Notes: generated from the letters alone by a model not told the origin. A DNA stretch of 64,000 nucleotides from Strigamia acuminata (GCA_949358305.1 OX442314.1:17725060-17789059); one strand, 5' to 3'; positions 25,301 through 38,400 are shown, numbered from the stretch's first letter. Made by a program: numbers and translations.

Positions 25301-28300
25301 TTTTCTGTTTGGTTTGTGATTTTGGGTTATGTCTGGAATGCGGGTAAAGTGGAACCAGTCTGAGGCTAGAGTTTAGTTCGGAGATGTGGCGTTGGCAGCA
25401 GCGTGCAGTTGGATGTCAAGTGTGTGAGAGGGAATGGTTGAATTTTTCTGTCGTGGGTTTTTTGCATTGTTTTGTAGTCCGATTTAAAAATTTTGGTTTT
25501 CAAAGATCGAAATTTGTTTTAGATGAAATGTGATCTATTTTTTAAATTTAAATAAACAATTTAAATAATTTTTTCGGTTAGGTACACTTTTTTTCTGCTA
25601 TTTATTACTATTTAGTTGCAAATGTTTTTTTTTATTATTTTTTTATATTTTAGATTTTTTTTAAAGCATATTTTATGTTGTACAATGAATGTTGGGCGTG
25701 TTTACAATTGAATGGATTCTGGTACGGATCAAACCGATCGATTTTCCTTAAATTTTTTATCGCGGTTTGTTTGCCTACAGATTAATTCTTCTCTTTGCAT
25801 TATTTGGACTGATACAGGTATTAGGATTATTTTTTTTAATTTTTTTTAAAAGGGTTATGTACAGTTTGTTGCAAACAAGAAAATAAATAAAATATTTATT
25901 TAAATCATAATTATCTGAAAAACAATTGTGATTTTTATTTTTGTGTTTATTATGTTTCATGAATAAAATGGATTCAAGCAGAAACTGCTGAATCACATTA
26001 ATATTAAGCAGTGTGGCAATATTGAAGAAAAAGTATGGAGCATGAGAGTGGCGACATCTGTAGCCATGCTGCAGGACTCGTCTGCTTCATTTTCTAGCTA
26101 AAAGAGCGCGCTGGGTGTGGTGAGACGTGTACGATGACTTTACGAGGACTTTCCAAGTTGACTTTCTTATCATAGCTATAAAAACGCGATTAATGTTTAG
26201 AATATTCATTTTTATTTTGCATTTTTAGTCCATCAGCAAGTTGAGTATCAAATTGTTATTAAAAAGTAATAATTTGGATAAAACTTATTCAATTTTTTAG
26301 TATATTTAAGTTTTGGTTCCTTTGGTCCAAAAGCAGCTGTTCATATATTTGCTGTGGAAAAATAAACTGGTGTACAAATAAAAGCGCTCAATCGATTGTG
26401 TGATATCCGTCTTTTAAAAGAATTTAATAATTATTTTAAACGGAATCTACATTTTATCAAATATTTATCGATCGAATGGAAATCGAAGGCGGATGCCAAA
26501 AGCTTTATGAAACCCGATTAAAGCATAAACCACGCAAAAAGAACTTACTGGTGATTGTCGTTACAATTTGATAGTTTTAGTTGTTTCTAATTTTTGAATT
26601 TGCAACTGACAACTTGTAAATTCTGAAGATGATGTTTACGATAAAGAACTCATACTAAAGTTCGAAATCTCCAAACTTATTTCATTTCTTTTGGTCTTTA
26701 CCAATTTTTTTTTCTATGGATTTTCTTTGATTACTTCTCATCACATCGCACACCAGGGTGGGAATGTGATGCGAAAGAAGAAGTCCAAGAAGGAAACTGG
26801 GCGAAGGGAGTGGAATTGTGAATTCTGATTGTGCCCCCCTCTTTTCTTCTTGCTTAGTAATTCCTCCTTACTGTTCGATGACTGAGAGTTGAAGAAAGAG
26901 ATTACAGGATGAAGGAGAAAAAGGAGAAAAAAAAAATCTAGATTTTTTATTTCTTACATCTTTTTTTCTCTCTTTTCTCCTTCACTTCAGTTTTCTCATC
27001 AGTCTTCTACGACTACCTTTTTTTTCGAACTTTATCCACAAAAATCTGTCACCTGCTTCTGTGGCTTGAAATGATAGTTTAAGATTTGATTCTTGCAGTC
27101 TTGAAGGCAAGAAAAAGTGAGATTTAAAAGGATAATATAACCAGAAATGGATTGGACTGTGTTTTAATGACACGTGTGTAATGAGGATTAATTGAAATTG
27201 ATTTTCTTCATGGATTAGCGATTTGATGTTTGGCGCATGTGGAAGCAGAAGTTTTACAACGGGGAGGATAAAGTATACATGTGATATGAATATGTGATTT
27301 GTTTACCGTCCTTTCGACCACTGTCACACGAATTTGTATTGTCGTTATTCATCTTTCTTCTTGACTTCGTAGCTATACTTCCTTTTCTCCTATTGGATTT
27401 TATTATTCTTGAGAAATAGATCTCTCTCTCTTTTTTTATTTTTTCTTTTTCTTTTTATCCATGACCCTTGTTTTTGTAAGGGAAATAGATTGGATGCTTT
27501 TTTATTTTTATTACTTATTCTTTTTTCGCATGCATCTTGGCTAGCATCGGAAATGAGGGTAAAAGTAAAAATATTACATAAGATTAAGAATATATGTTCT
27601 GAATAAGATGCACTAGTTGAGTCTATATTTCTCCGTTTTAGCACTTTCGTAGTGGAAATGCACGACTTTTATGGCTTGCTTTGAAAAACGAGGAATGAAT
27701 AAAAAAGTTAAATTTTAAAGTATCGTCGTGAAAAATTTATTTTGTCGAATATTGAAACAAAAGCGAGAGTTGCTTTTTGAAAAACAATGAAAAGGAAAAA
27801 AAGAGACATTTGATTGGGTGTTATTGATACTCTACTGATCAAGAATCGCAATGAATTTGTTCATCTGAAGGCAGTGATGGTGGTAGCTGAGCAATAAACT
27901 AACCTTTTAGTTGGTTTTTTGTGTGCGCGCTAAGACTTTTCTTAATTAGCACTGCAATCTGCTGGTGTAGCCGACACGTGTGAAAAAGAAGAAAAAAAAG
28001 AAGCAACGTTGTGCTTGTGCCTGCTGCGATGTCTGATAAAATTCTTGTTTGTCATTACTGAGGTTAAAAGGATTAGGAGTTCAATATTATTCAGTTGGTT
28101 TAAGACGACGAAGTAAATTAAAACTGAACTGTTACTACGTACAAGGATTGTTATGTTAATAAAATTCATTCCCTAAATACACTCGTTCATATATAATGTA
28201 TTGTAAAAATAACTGCAGATGAATTAACTGAGATTGTAATTTGGCCTTGCGGAGACTTTAATCCATGTCAAGCGCACCTGTTTATTTAGAAAAGAATTGC

Positions 28301-30190
28301 ACTTGTTTTCGTATAAAGGTGTACGCGACGTATTTATGCAACATTTATGCTCCATTTCCGTTGGGTATTATTTTTCAAACTTATGGTATCCTGGTGTTTA
28401 TGGTTCGTAATTAAAAATCCTTTTTTTCTTTTGATAATTGTAAGAGCGTAGAAAATTTAAATGAAAAATCTGTGGAGTGGAAACAAAGTTATTGTTCGTA
28501 CAGAGAATGATTCGGGAAATTATTGTGAAAGGCTTGAGAAGGTGAAGGGGATGAAAAAAGAGAATTTGATTAAAAATACATGAACGTAGACGTTTTTTTC
28601 TTTTCTTGGATAAGGACAGATAGTGCATTGGATCCAGTTTTCGAGCAGCAACAACAAACTAGCTTCTTTTTTCGGTTTGAATATACGTATATATTTTTTT
28701 TTTTACTTCTATTTCACGTAATGCAATTGCATTTGTTTGACTTTCGTCTGATTGCTGCTTTCTTTATTTTCGGGGATTTAAATGCCTGAGCTTGTTTGTC
28801 ACTGAGAAATTAGATCTCGCCCTTGCAAGACCATATGCTCATGAATTATAAAATATGGTCAGTTAAATGCACTTTCCACGGAGTCGCATATTGTCATGCG
28901 GGCTCGAAGTAATGATAAAGATGTTGGATGTGCCATTTTCGTTTAGCTTAACCCCCTGCAGCGCGTATGAGAAATCCGTGCACTAACTTTAATCTCTTGC
29001 TCTCTTTCAAACCGGCGATAAAGCAGAAGGTTGTATGTTTAGCTTATCTCGGTCTGCATACACATGCAAGTGACTCGGTTTGCATGCATATAAAGTGTTT
29101 GGATGTTCTGATTTAACATTGCATGAATCTGTTTTCACAATTTTTTTTTTTGAAATTTGCTAGTATCAGTATTGACTTAATTTTCCTATGGTCCATTTGT
29201 ACAAACAAGATGACAGAGCCGAGTTTCACAAAGTCCCTGTAAGCAGTTTTCTAATGTAAGCAGCAGTATAGATTGAAAGGACATTTGTGGAAAGGAAATT
29301 ACAGTGAACCAACAAATCTTGAGAATTTAAGTACACGTTAGTATTGGTTGAAATTTTAACGAGAAAAATGTGGTTAGTTTGCGATTGTATCAAGAATAAA
29401 TTGGTTTGTGGCACGAAAAGTGCAAAATGTTCATTTTTTGATCCCGAAACAAGGGACAATTTCTGTGTAAGGAAGTTTGACTCGAAAATGACGCAATTTT
29501 GACGGCAATTATCTAGTCTGATGGCAGTATTTCGATAAGTACGGTAATTACATCAATTTTACGTTATGTCTTGACACGCTTCACTGCGCGGTCGTAAAAA
29601 GCATGGAAACAAGCTACCAAATTGCATGAAGTCACTTGACGTATTGTATTGCATTTCGGAATTTAATAACGCCAGATAGTGCATTTCATACATGGTTTAA
29701 CTGGGGATATTAATATTTAGGCCCATTGCACCAAACATGCTGTAACATCGAACTACGGAGTAATGCGAAAAATGGCATTGTAGGCTTTATTGAGAGTGTA
29801 ATAACTGCTCTTACAATCACAATCACATCATTAAAGCCGTGGTTAAAGTAAGCCAACGAGCCAACCTACTTTTTGACTGGTCATTTCTCAATGACCACAA
29901 CTGGACAGTAAAAAATAATGTCAGGTATTTAATGACAGCAAGAACAGCTGTCGTTCAATACAAAATTCGATTCCACAACGCCCATTTTTCACAAAACGTT
30001 TACGTAGTGTACCGTGGATGGAAGAACAGTGCCAAATCTTTTGAACTGGAGAACTCATTCGCTTCGCTCACTCATCCAATTATATAATTTGATATAAAAA
30101 TGCAGTTAAACACGTTAAATAAGTAGAGGGTTACTTGGCGCTGGCTCTTTATTTGTTTATTATTTGCAAAAAGAAATTTTTAAACGTGTA
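22336..30190 (+). other. Intron downstream of NtA exon 3
   Basis: Non-coding DNA with many poly-T tracts. The only structured element I found is the duplicated block at 25098-25207. ORFs here are short, low-complexity and unsupported. Confidence 0.6.
25098..25207 (+). other. Duplicated intronic block, copy after NtA exon 3
   Basis: Partner of 15544-15665: GATAAGTATCGCAG, GGTAGA, GGGGAGGGAGA, TGTTAAT, GGTGGA and an AATTAG...ATTCC end occur in the same order. It begins about 2.76 kb downstream of the NtA exon 3 donor. It has no coding potential. Confidence 0.55.
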
Positions 30191-30195
30191 ATTTT
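30191..30195. other. Target-site duplication, left copy (ATTTT)
   Basis: ATTTT directly precedes the left LTR and is repeated directly after the right LTR at 31636-31640. A 5-bp duplication is typical of LTR retrotransposon integration. Confidence 0.85.
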
Positions 30196-30391
30196 TGGAG
30201 TGTTTAGTAGTTGAATGTTGTATTGTAGAAATGGAGAGACAGATTTTGAGCGATGCTCGTTGCTCAAGCTCTTCTCTCTAACTGCTTTATTACCTAGCTT
30301 TTCTTACAAGGAGTGCCCCCACATATGGTGACGCTCACGTAACATAAACAAACTGAGACACATGTGAAAGTTGGGGGTGAAAGACACCCCA
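30196..30391 (-). repeat. LTR (3' LTR of the - strand element)
   Basis: This is a 196-bp LTR with near-perfect inverted ends TGGAGTG and CACCCCA. AATAAA on the - strand (complement of 30286-30291) is a likely polyadenylation signal. It differs from the other LTR only at 30266. Confidence 0.9.
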
Positions 30392-30405
30392 ATATCCCCT
30401 CAATT
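30392..30405 (-). other. Polypurine tract of the LTR element
   Basis: Read on the - strand this is AATTGAGGGGATAT, purine-rich and directly next to the LTR. This is where plus-strand DNA synthesis is primed in LTR retrotransposons. Confidence 0.6.
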
Positions 30406-30569
30406 GCGAACACAGAGAGCAATTTAAGGAGAGCAATAAAAACTTGAATAACAAACATTAGTAAAGTATAATGGAAAGGAATAACACTAGGATTGAAAAG
30501 AACATAGAAATTGAATCATCGTAATTGAACACATTGTAATTGAAATAAATTGTAACATGGAATAGAAGT

Positions 30570-30890
30570 GCAAATAGTTGCACGAAATCAAATAGCAAAT
30601 GTAAATGGTTGCAGGAAATTGAAAGCAGTGTAGTGCAAAATATTGCACGAATTTGTGTTACACCTTGTAACACTAGAAGTTGTAACATTATGAAAGTAGT
30701 GCAAAACATTGCAGGAATTGTAAAAGGTAGTGCAACACATTGCACGAATTTGTAATAGTAAGGATGTGCAACAGATTGCACGAATTGTAATACACCACAA
30801 AGTTGAATGAAATTGTACACCGAAATTGAATACAGGAATTGAACGTAGAATATTATAAAGGTGGTGCAAGAGATTGCACGCAATTGTAAT
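30570..30890. repeat. Degenerate minisatellite inside the LTR element
   Basis: About seven degenerate copies of a motif close to TTGCACGAATTTGTAAT recur at irregular intervals (for example near 30577, 30611, 30645, 30709, 30740, 30775 and 30873). They make up much of the interior next to the polypurine tract. The open frames here on the - strand are by-products of this repeat. Confidence 0.75.
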
Positions 30891-31056
30891 TATAATTTTA
30901 ACATTGAAATAACATTCAGAATAAGTTTCATTAAACATTGAAACAAATGAAATGAGTTGGAACAACTCTCTCCTCCCCCCGAAAATGGCTGGAAACAGCT
31001 AGAATGGTCCAAAACGCGGAACCGAGCGTCCACAGCATGCATGGTGAACGACGTCT

Positions 31057-31173
31057 TCAGCGCCGGCGTATTCGGAGTGGAAAAGGCGTTGAAATGTTGC
31101 GCTGGTCGGCATAGTGCGACCAGTCGGATTCCTGGCCGTACGGCGGCTGCAGCGAGCCAACAATACCTGCCAT
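31057..31173 (-). pseudogene. Truncated gag-like N-terminus of the LTR element
   Basis: On the - strand an ATG at 31173 opens a short frame beginning MAGIVGSLQP, with a W-x-x-Y-A-D motif soon after. This resembles the start of many Ty3/gypsy gag proteins in invertebrates. The frame stops after about 38 codons; overlapping frames continue through the GC-rich stretch without a recognisable domain. It is most likely a deleted, broken gag remnant that may retain a packaging role. The family assignment rests on a short motif seen by eye. Confidence 0.4.
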
Positions 31174-31419
31174 TGTGGAATCGGAACCGCACAAAACACA
31201 AGGCCTAACCACTCGAACGCACGTGTTCAAAAGTCCGAGTTTGGTTGAAAAGATCATTTGAATAGTAGCACCGAAAATACGCTTGTAAATGGAATGGAGT
31301 GGTCAGCATGGTAGACAGCATGGTCAGCATGGTGGACAGCGTGGTCGAAGGCCGGAAAAATGGTCGAAATTTCGCAAAAAATCACAAAAAGTTACTGAAC
31401 CTGTAGTTGCATGGATTCG

Positions 31420-31437
31420 TATCGTACCTCGTCGCCA
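31420..31437 (-). other. Primer-binding site of the LTR element
   Basis: Read on the - strand this starts TGGCGACGAGG, two bases inside the LTR at 31440. TGG complements the CCA end of the primer tRNA. I did not assign the tRNA. Confidence 0.65.
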
Positions 31438-31439
31438 TT

Positions 31440-31635
31440 TGGAGTGTTTAGTAGTTGAATGTTGTATTGTAGAAATGGAGAGACAGATTTTGAGCGATGC
31501 TCGTTGCTCGAGCTCTTCTCTCTAACTGCTTTATTACCTAGCTTTTCTTACAAGGAGTGCCCCCACATATGGTGACGCTCACGTAACATAAACAAACTGA
31601 GACACATGTGAAAGTTGGGGGTGAAAGACACCCCA
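31440..31635 (-). repeat. LTR (5' LTR of the - strand element)
   Basis: The second 196-bp copy, identical to 30196-30391 except for one base at 31510. It is followed by the right ATTTT target duplication at 31636-31640. Confidence 0.9.
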
Positions 31636-33390
31636 ATTTTGTTTTAAATTAAATATATGTGTTATTTCTTTTTTTTTTTTTTTTTTTTGTTTTTTATTTA
31701 AATTTGAAGTTTACTGCTCCTGTGAAATTGCCTACGCTTATAAGGCAAAAAAAATGAGGCAAGATTCAACAAACAACAATAAATTTCTTTTATTGGTGAC
31801 AGAAGGTAAAAAGACACCGTTGTAATGACTTGTTTATAGTCATTACAATTGCGTGTGGTCTACTGCCACTGGTGTCTGATCTCTGAAATTATCTCAAGGA
31901 AAAAGGCCTACAACGACTCAATTAGTTGGATATTAAATGATTTTTATTAATATATATCTTTGTTTACACTTGGTAAGACAGAAACATGCTTGAAGGCATC
32001 AAGAAGAGGAATAAAAACATGTCAATTGTCAACAGAATAGAAATTATTGCGCTTGTCTCGTATGCCCTTTTTCCATAAAGTTGAATTGAATTTCATAGTT
32101 CAAAGTTTCTTTTATAATCGGGAGAGGGCTCATGTTTTTTTTTTTTTTTTTTTTTTTACTTTTTATTATTAAAAAAAACAGAATTCTGTTTTTTTTTTAT
32201 AACTTGATAGGCAAATTAAATTTGGCGCTGGATGGTTATTTGACACGAGAATAGAAAAATAAAATTGGAAAACAGATTACAGTTGAGCAAGTTGATTGAG
32301 ATTCCGAACAGGGAGCGCGTTTTTAATTAAAAGAAAAAATTCATTTGTAGCCTCAGTCAATATCACACAAGACAGAGCGTATAGTATTTGGGCTTGTCAC
32401 TTAACTTTTGTAAATTTAAATAGAGTAACTTCGGTTTGGTTTCCTTATATTTTAAGAAGTCTTTTTTTTTTCTTCTTCTTTTTTTCAGTGAAGATTAATC
32501 AATTGAGTTTTATATTATTGGAACTAGAAGAATGTAATTTCGAGTTTTTCCTTTTTTCCTTCTCCATTCCTTCATCTTGTAATTTGCTGCGTTCAATCGT
32601 TTTTCGTTTTCTCTTTTATTCGCGCTCAAACCCTTTTACCTTAGAATATTGGTTGAAATGTCTAGGTTTTTTGCTTGCATTTTATGGGAGTGAGAGATTA
32701 TTGAGAATTTTTCGCCATTTTATTGTAGGTTTAGGAGGTATCAAAAGTATGATTGTAACCATCTGCATTTGATTATTTTCTCTGTAGGTGCGAATTATGC
32801 ATGAGTTTTGATAAGAAATAATTTTCAGCTCGGGTTGGTATAAAGAGAAGGGAAGAAAAAATGAATATCGTGCTCGAATAAGAAAAATTTCATTTGTACT
32901 TTCTACACCACACCATTTCACTGCTCAGACAATAATTTGAAAAGAAAGAGAGGAGGGAAACGAAATTTAATTTTCCAGTTTACCATAAAGTTTAGAATAC
33001 ATTTTTTTTTCTTCTTTCGTACCATCTAATAAACAAAAAAATAAAAGCCCAAAAAAAATTGTCTAACAAGGAAAAATAAAAGTAGAAAAAAAAATAGAAA
33101 TTGTCACTTGTTCACTAATAAGTTTTTTGCTTGACGTTTGAGGTCTTCATTTGAATAAATAAAATAGAAAAAAATATAAGTTTCATTTCCTATTACCAAT
33201 TCAGAAAAATTCCGGTTTAGATTATTAAATATTAAAGGTTGGAATAAATTTTAAAAAAATTAAGGTAGAAAGTTTAAGTTAAAAATTTGTTTTTCTAGAA
33301 TGGTTATTAATGAAGGCCCTGTCGCTAAAGGTGATGTCAGGCCTGTTGTAAAAGGTCGTTGCAGTCGAGTATCGCAAGTGCAACACGGGC

Positions 33391-33431
33391 GTTTGTTTGT
33401 TTGTTTGTTTGTTTGTTTGTTTGTTTGTTTG
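33391..33431. repeat. (GTTT)n microsatellite
   Basis: About ten perfect GTTT units in a row. Confidence 0.97.
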
Positions 33432-34849
33432 GTGCAATAGAGTTGTTTAGTCTGAGGTGCAAGATAAATGGTTAAGAAAGGTTGTTTAAGCAGACCTCAC
33501 TGTCCCTCAGCAAGGGAATATAGAAAGGAAATGTCCCTTGGGTGCATTCACATGGTCAAGCAGTGCAGCCATTTCGGAGAGAGATCTAAGGGGCAAGAGA
33601 GCAATTCGTTTAAATTACTCTCTAAAGAATTATTCTTTGGAATTAGTTTAATTTTCCCAATTCACTAAAGCTGAACATTAAGGGGTTTGTGCTAGTTGGT
33701 GTTTTGAGATTCTGACCACGATTTATTAGTGGGGCTGACATAAAATAAATGTAGTTTGAAGTTGAAAATCGAGTTTTGCGCTGATTAAATAATTTTTTCA
33801 TCCTTTTGTTGAGTTTTCTGAGATTTTTGCGATGAAAGTTTCAATATTTGATGTGATTAAAGGATTTAATTTGAAGAATACAGTCTGCTGCTTATGGCTG
33901 GAAATTGTTAGCGTGTTGGAGAGGAATGCATTTTGTGCATGCAAGTACTGTTTGCTAAAGTGATAATCCCGCTGGGTTGTTGATTGACAGATATTGTAGA
34001 TGCTGTATTAAATTTTGAAAATCTGCTTGAAAGGATTTCTCAAGGGTTGGTTCAATTGAATGAACCACTTTTAAAATGTGGTGGGAGACATACAGTTGGG
34101 ATCAAAATGTAAATAAATAAAAATGTAAATAAAAAATATATTTTGTTTGAAATGGTCAAATGCGATAAATGGTGCGTGTACATCACGAATGTGATTATTA
34201 AAGGGAATGAGACACTGAAGTAATTCTGGCTGAAAAAATATCTGCAGTTTTATTAAAGGTATATAATTTTTTTTTTATGTTGCCTTATAAGGAAAAGTTT
34301 GGACGGCTAACATATTGAGCTTGGTGAGCAACGTAGTTTGTCATTGCTAGTGAGGGCACTCTATGTGACCTCATAAATTGTATCAAAATGCATATGGAAT
34401 AGATGGTTTAAGTGAGAGTGATGAGTGCAGTGAGCGGATTATTTCTAAAAAGATATTTATTACATTTATACGTACATAACGCTCCTATGCAGTAAAACGT
34501 TTTCTTAAAACTAAATACAGAAATCAGAATTTTGCGACACAACTGTGTATTGATTCATTGGTTATCAGGCATGGAGAAATGAGATTGCTAGCAAAAAAGT
34601 AACAGATTGCCATTCGGAAATGTTCTGGTTCCTAAAGATATTTACAAGACAAGGAGCTGAGTTTTTTTTACATTCTCTACATTTTGTAGAAAGAGTTTGT
34701 TTCGAGGTATAGACCTTGGGCTGGTGTCATAGCTTGAATATTTTGCCGATAGATTGAGTTATAGCTCTGCAGAACCAGCCGCCATTACTATATTGATAAC
34801 AACAGACTTGACTTTGAGGTCATGTTTCTTGCTTAATTTTGTGACCAGC

Positions 34850-35457
34850 TGCCCACTCAGTCTGTGTCACTTACCTGCAACACACGGCGCTTCCACAGCT
34901 CTCGCGCACCTCGTGTGTTTCTCGTGCGCAGCCTGTCGCGGTCCCCCGCACCAGGTGGAGCTGTTGGTCGTTGGCTCCGCCAATTGGGAACCGGAAGTGC
35001 CCCTTCCGGAAGTGGTGGGCCCCCCAGTGGCCAAGTTCAGTGTTATCTGGATCAGCATGGTGAACGGTTGTTTCCCGACCTTCTTCCCATGCCTGATCGC
35101 AAGAGAGACCCAAATGATTGGCGCAGCTATGCTGTCGCCTGTCGGGACCTGAGCGTCCAACACGCCGTGTTCGTCGCATGTTCCTAAGAACGTTGCGACG
35201 ACGCGGCGCAAACTGCATTCACCGATCTCGTGTGTCATGGCGATCTCAAGATTGTCGTGACACGCGGTCAAATCAGGAATGGCGGCTAAGCCGCCATTAC
35301 ACTTGGGACACCATATCATACCCCTAGACAACAATAAAGTAATAACCAAAACCTAAACTTGTGTCTTTGTTGTATTTCGTGGATTTAATCATTGTGTGTG
35401 TTGCGTCCAGCGCCTCGTGGCCCCCCCTGACCACGTAACGTCTGTCCGAACACTCAC
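34850..35457. mobile_element. GC-rich island, probable retroelement remnant
   Basis: This block is abruptly GC-rich in an AT-rich intron and has overlapping open frames on both strands (up to about 160 codons on -, about 130 on +), none of which I recognise. Its right end resembles an LTR: from about 35253 (TGTCGTGACA) to 35457 (GAACACTCACA) it has TG...CA ends and AATAAA near 35333. I could not find a second copy of this sequence in the window, so it could be a fragment of a larger element with one terminal repeat, or a retroposed gene piece. Direction and family are unresolved. Confidence 0.35.
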
Positions 35458-38400
35458 AATTTGATGCAATTAATGTTGTATTTTTTAAGTGTTATTATTA
35501 TTTTTTATTGGTTAAAAGAGTAAATAAATTGGGTTGCCATATCTGCTGTAATGGACCGTTTGGTGACTGACCGCCAGATGGCGAAGCTTGTTAGAGGGAT
35601 GAGATTTTCCGTGTGAGATTGACTGCTGGTCAAGTATGTTGTTTCATAAAATAAATCCAGTTGTTAAGTTTAAAATTATGCATTGTTTTAGACAACTTGA
35701 GACAAACTCCCATTGGCTGTTGATTTTTTGCAGCCATTATGTAATGGTTACAAATGCACAGTTAAAAATAGTGTGAAAAATGCTCCTGTCCACCACATGA
35801 GGAGGCTGATTGAAAAGAGTGACTGTAGAGACTATTTTTAGAACCAATCTTGACCGGTTAGTTCGGTCAAGTTGCAGTTTCGGTTCCAGTTTCTACCTCA
35901 GTTCTTCAGGCCACTTTAAAATTAAATGCATTTAACTGTAATTTATTGTTTATTTTATGTTTATTTGAATTTGATTTTATGGATATTTTAGTGAATGAAT
36001 ACTAAACGGTTTTATTGAAATTGACTCCTTCCTTATTGGTTGAGTCGGATCACATGATCAGTTATTTGTAATTTGTATTCCTGAGCTTGCGATATGGCCA
36101 ACCAATGAGATCTCAAGTTGTCTGAAACAGAGTATAGTACATTTACAACATATAATGGAGTATAAAGCATTCTCGGTTTTAAGCGAGAAACACGTGAATG
36201 ATTGTCTAATTTATGAATATGCAGTGTATGGTACTTCATGGATTACTGTTAAATGAAGTGAAGTTTTCTACAGGAGGATCATATAAATGAGGTTGAAAAG
36301 AAATGAGGTTGGCCGGTTATTTTGGAGTAACCAGTTAAAGTTTGGAGAGAAGAAGCGAAGAAGATTGTCAAGTAAAAAGTGTGATTAGAAAGCGTGATGC
36401 GGCTTTGAGTTTTTGAGGTTGATGAAGGGTTCTGTGACGTCAGTCGAGTGAAATGAGTTTTCTTTCGGCTTGAATTAGAGAGAAGAGGAAATGAATTGCA
36501 GGTCGTTGGCTGGAGCAATAGGTGCTAAGAAGTTGGCTTGTGGCACTCGAGGTTGCAGCAGAAGACTGACGTTGGATGGCATGTCGTTTTATTTATACTT
36601 TTTTGTTTTTAACACCTCATGCTTGAAGCATTATAATTAAGCTTCCGTAGGAGATCAAGGGCTGTGCTTTTCTTTTATGGAGATGGGCAGCTTAATTAAA
36701 AGTTGGCGCAGATTGGTGACAGCGTAGAAGAAAAGGCCAACTTGACACGACACCTTTTCCGTTTTGCTTTTGTTACTCTAGTCTTTATTAAATTCCTTTT
36801 TTTTTCTTTTTTTGCTTTTTCTCATCTAATTGTTTCGCTTACTTGTTTTGTTTTTGATTTATTCAATACATTTGTTTTATTTTTATTTAATAATTCTAAA
36901 CTCATTGCGTAGGAAAGAAATCTTACCTGAAGTCGTGAGATTTGTTTAATGTTTAATTAAAGAAAATTTTAACAGTTTGGAGAATAAATAGGGTTTTTTT
37001 TTGTTTTACTCCAAGAGGATTTTGTGCAGTCTGTAGAGAAACTTATTGTTTTTATTTGGAAATAGTTTCACAGACAAAGAATTCAAACAAAGACAGTGAG
37101 AAGCGATAAAAAAGACTTAGTTGTGAAAGAGAAGAGTGGAGTTGTTTTTAGATCATAAAATGCAAATAACATCCTACATCGCAGTAAAATAAATACGTTT
37201 ATACGAATTTAAATAATTAATTGCCATTAACTTATCTGCCTAATGAAATATTAATAAAATATTAAGTAGCACTATTTATGTGTTTACTTGTACATCAGGG
37301 ACAGCACGATGTTTTTGAAGTGGGAAAGTTTTATTTATTTCATCTGTAACATTCATATTCACTGAATATGTGTATTGAAACAAAAGGATAGGAATGTAAT
37401 GTATTTATTTTGATCTTATGCTTTAAAATCAATATGTTTCAATTTTATCTATTTATATATGACATTGTCAGCAATATTCATTTATTTCATGTTAGTAGAC
37501 TGACGGAAAGTGTACGGAGGAAAAACAATTTTGCAGAAAACAAGCGCGGATGTTGTATGATGACAGATGCTTGCAAAGTCGTTGATCGGTATTTGATTAC
37601 GTGGAGCTTACAACTGGATATAAAACAAGTGATATTTACTGAAAACAATTTGATTTAAAGATAAACTTAGAAAATCCAATTTTGTTTTGTCGAAATGCGA
37701 CAGAAATCTCTTTCTTTTTAAATTTCCTTTATTGCTGCTTTGATAGCGGAATGTCGCAACGTCAAGTGATATAAAAGCAAAAGTTGCTGGATAGATATGA
37801 AACTTTTATTTGTGTTTGTATTTGTGCAGTCAATTCGGTAAGTGTTTACGGTCGTGATTGGAGATGTGTTTTCAAATCATGATAATTAGTTTCATTGCAA
37901 TTTCAAGTGGCGAATTAATAATTCAACCGTAATTTTATTATGCCATGCGGATGAGTGTGTGATTGTAATGTGGTTTGAATTCCATTCAAATCCGGTGCTA
38001 TTGAAATTCGCTCATCGCCTTTAAATAAAAAAAAATATTGTTATTAAATTTGGGCTGTTGTAAGGAATTAAATTGGTTGTGGGGCTTAGAATTGTGGCTT
38101 AAACTTTCAATTTTCTTCATCTTTTTGGATATGTATAGTGGTATTCAAATTTACGACCGACATATTTTTTTTCTCATTTCCTTTTCGCAAGTCATGCCTG
38201 GTTTTTAAGAGGTCTATTTAAGTAAATATGCGGTGCAGGGAGTAAATAGGCGTAGATAGATCCTGCTTTTCCGCTTTTACCTCGAAAATTTTTCTGACGT
38301 GTGTCGTACAGAAACGCAAACACTCGTACATCAAGATGATCAGCTGGTTGGTTGGCGCTATCTCGCAAAGACCTGAAACGAGTCGAGTTAAAAACGTGCA

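Larger units (their letters stand above)
30196..31635 (-). mobile_element. Small non-autonomous LTR retrotransposon (TRIM-like), inserted on the - strand
   Basis: Two 196-bp direct repeats (30196-30391 and 31440-31635) with TG...CA ends flank a 1048-bp interior, and ATTTT is duplicated on both sides. Orientation is minus. Read on the - strand, the interior starts two bases after the LTR with TGGCGACGAGGTACG, a primer-binding site for a tRNA ending CGTCGCCA. It ends with the purine-rich AATTGAGGGGATAT just before the other LTR, a polypurine tract. Each LTR carries AATAAA on the - strand. The LTRs differ at one base (30266 A, 31510 G), so the insertion is young. There is no reverse transcriptase or integrase, only a gag-like fragment, so it must move using enzymes from a relative, probably Ty3/gypsy type. 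It sits in agrin intronic DNA, antisense to the gene. Confidence 0.9.

Noticed and set aside
29839-30087. 82-codon ORF on +
   Set aside because: No recognisable motif and no splice context. The GCACCAAAC-type sequence upstream hinted at a MITE end, but I found no matching inverted end.
30458-30883. 141-codon ORF on the - strand in the LTR element
   Set aside because: Product of the internal minisatellite; the repeated Cys-Thr-Thr pattern is the translated repeat and not a gag or pol domain.
34867-35349. 160-codon ORF on the - strand in the GC-rich island
   Set aside because: Comparable open frames exist on + in the same GC-rich block, so length alone is weak evidence, and I recognise no domain.
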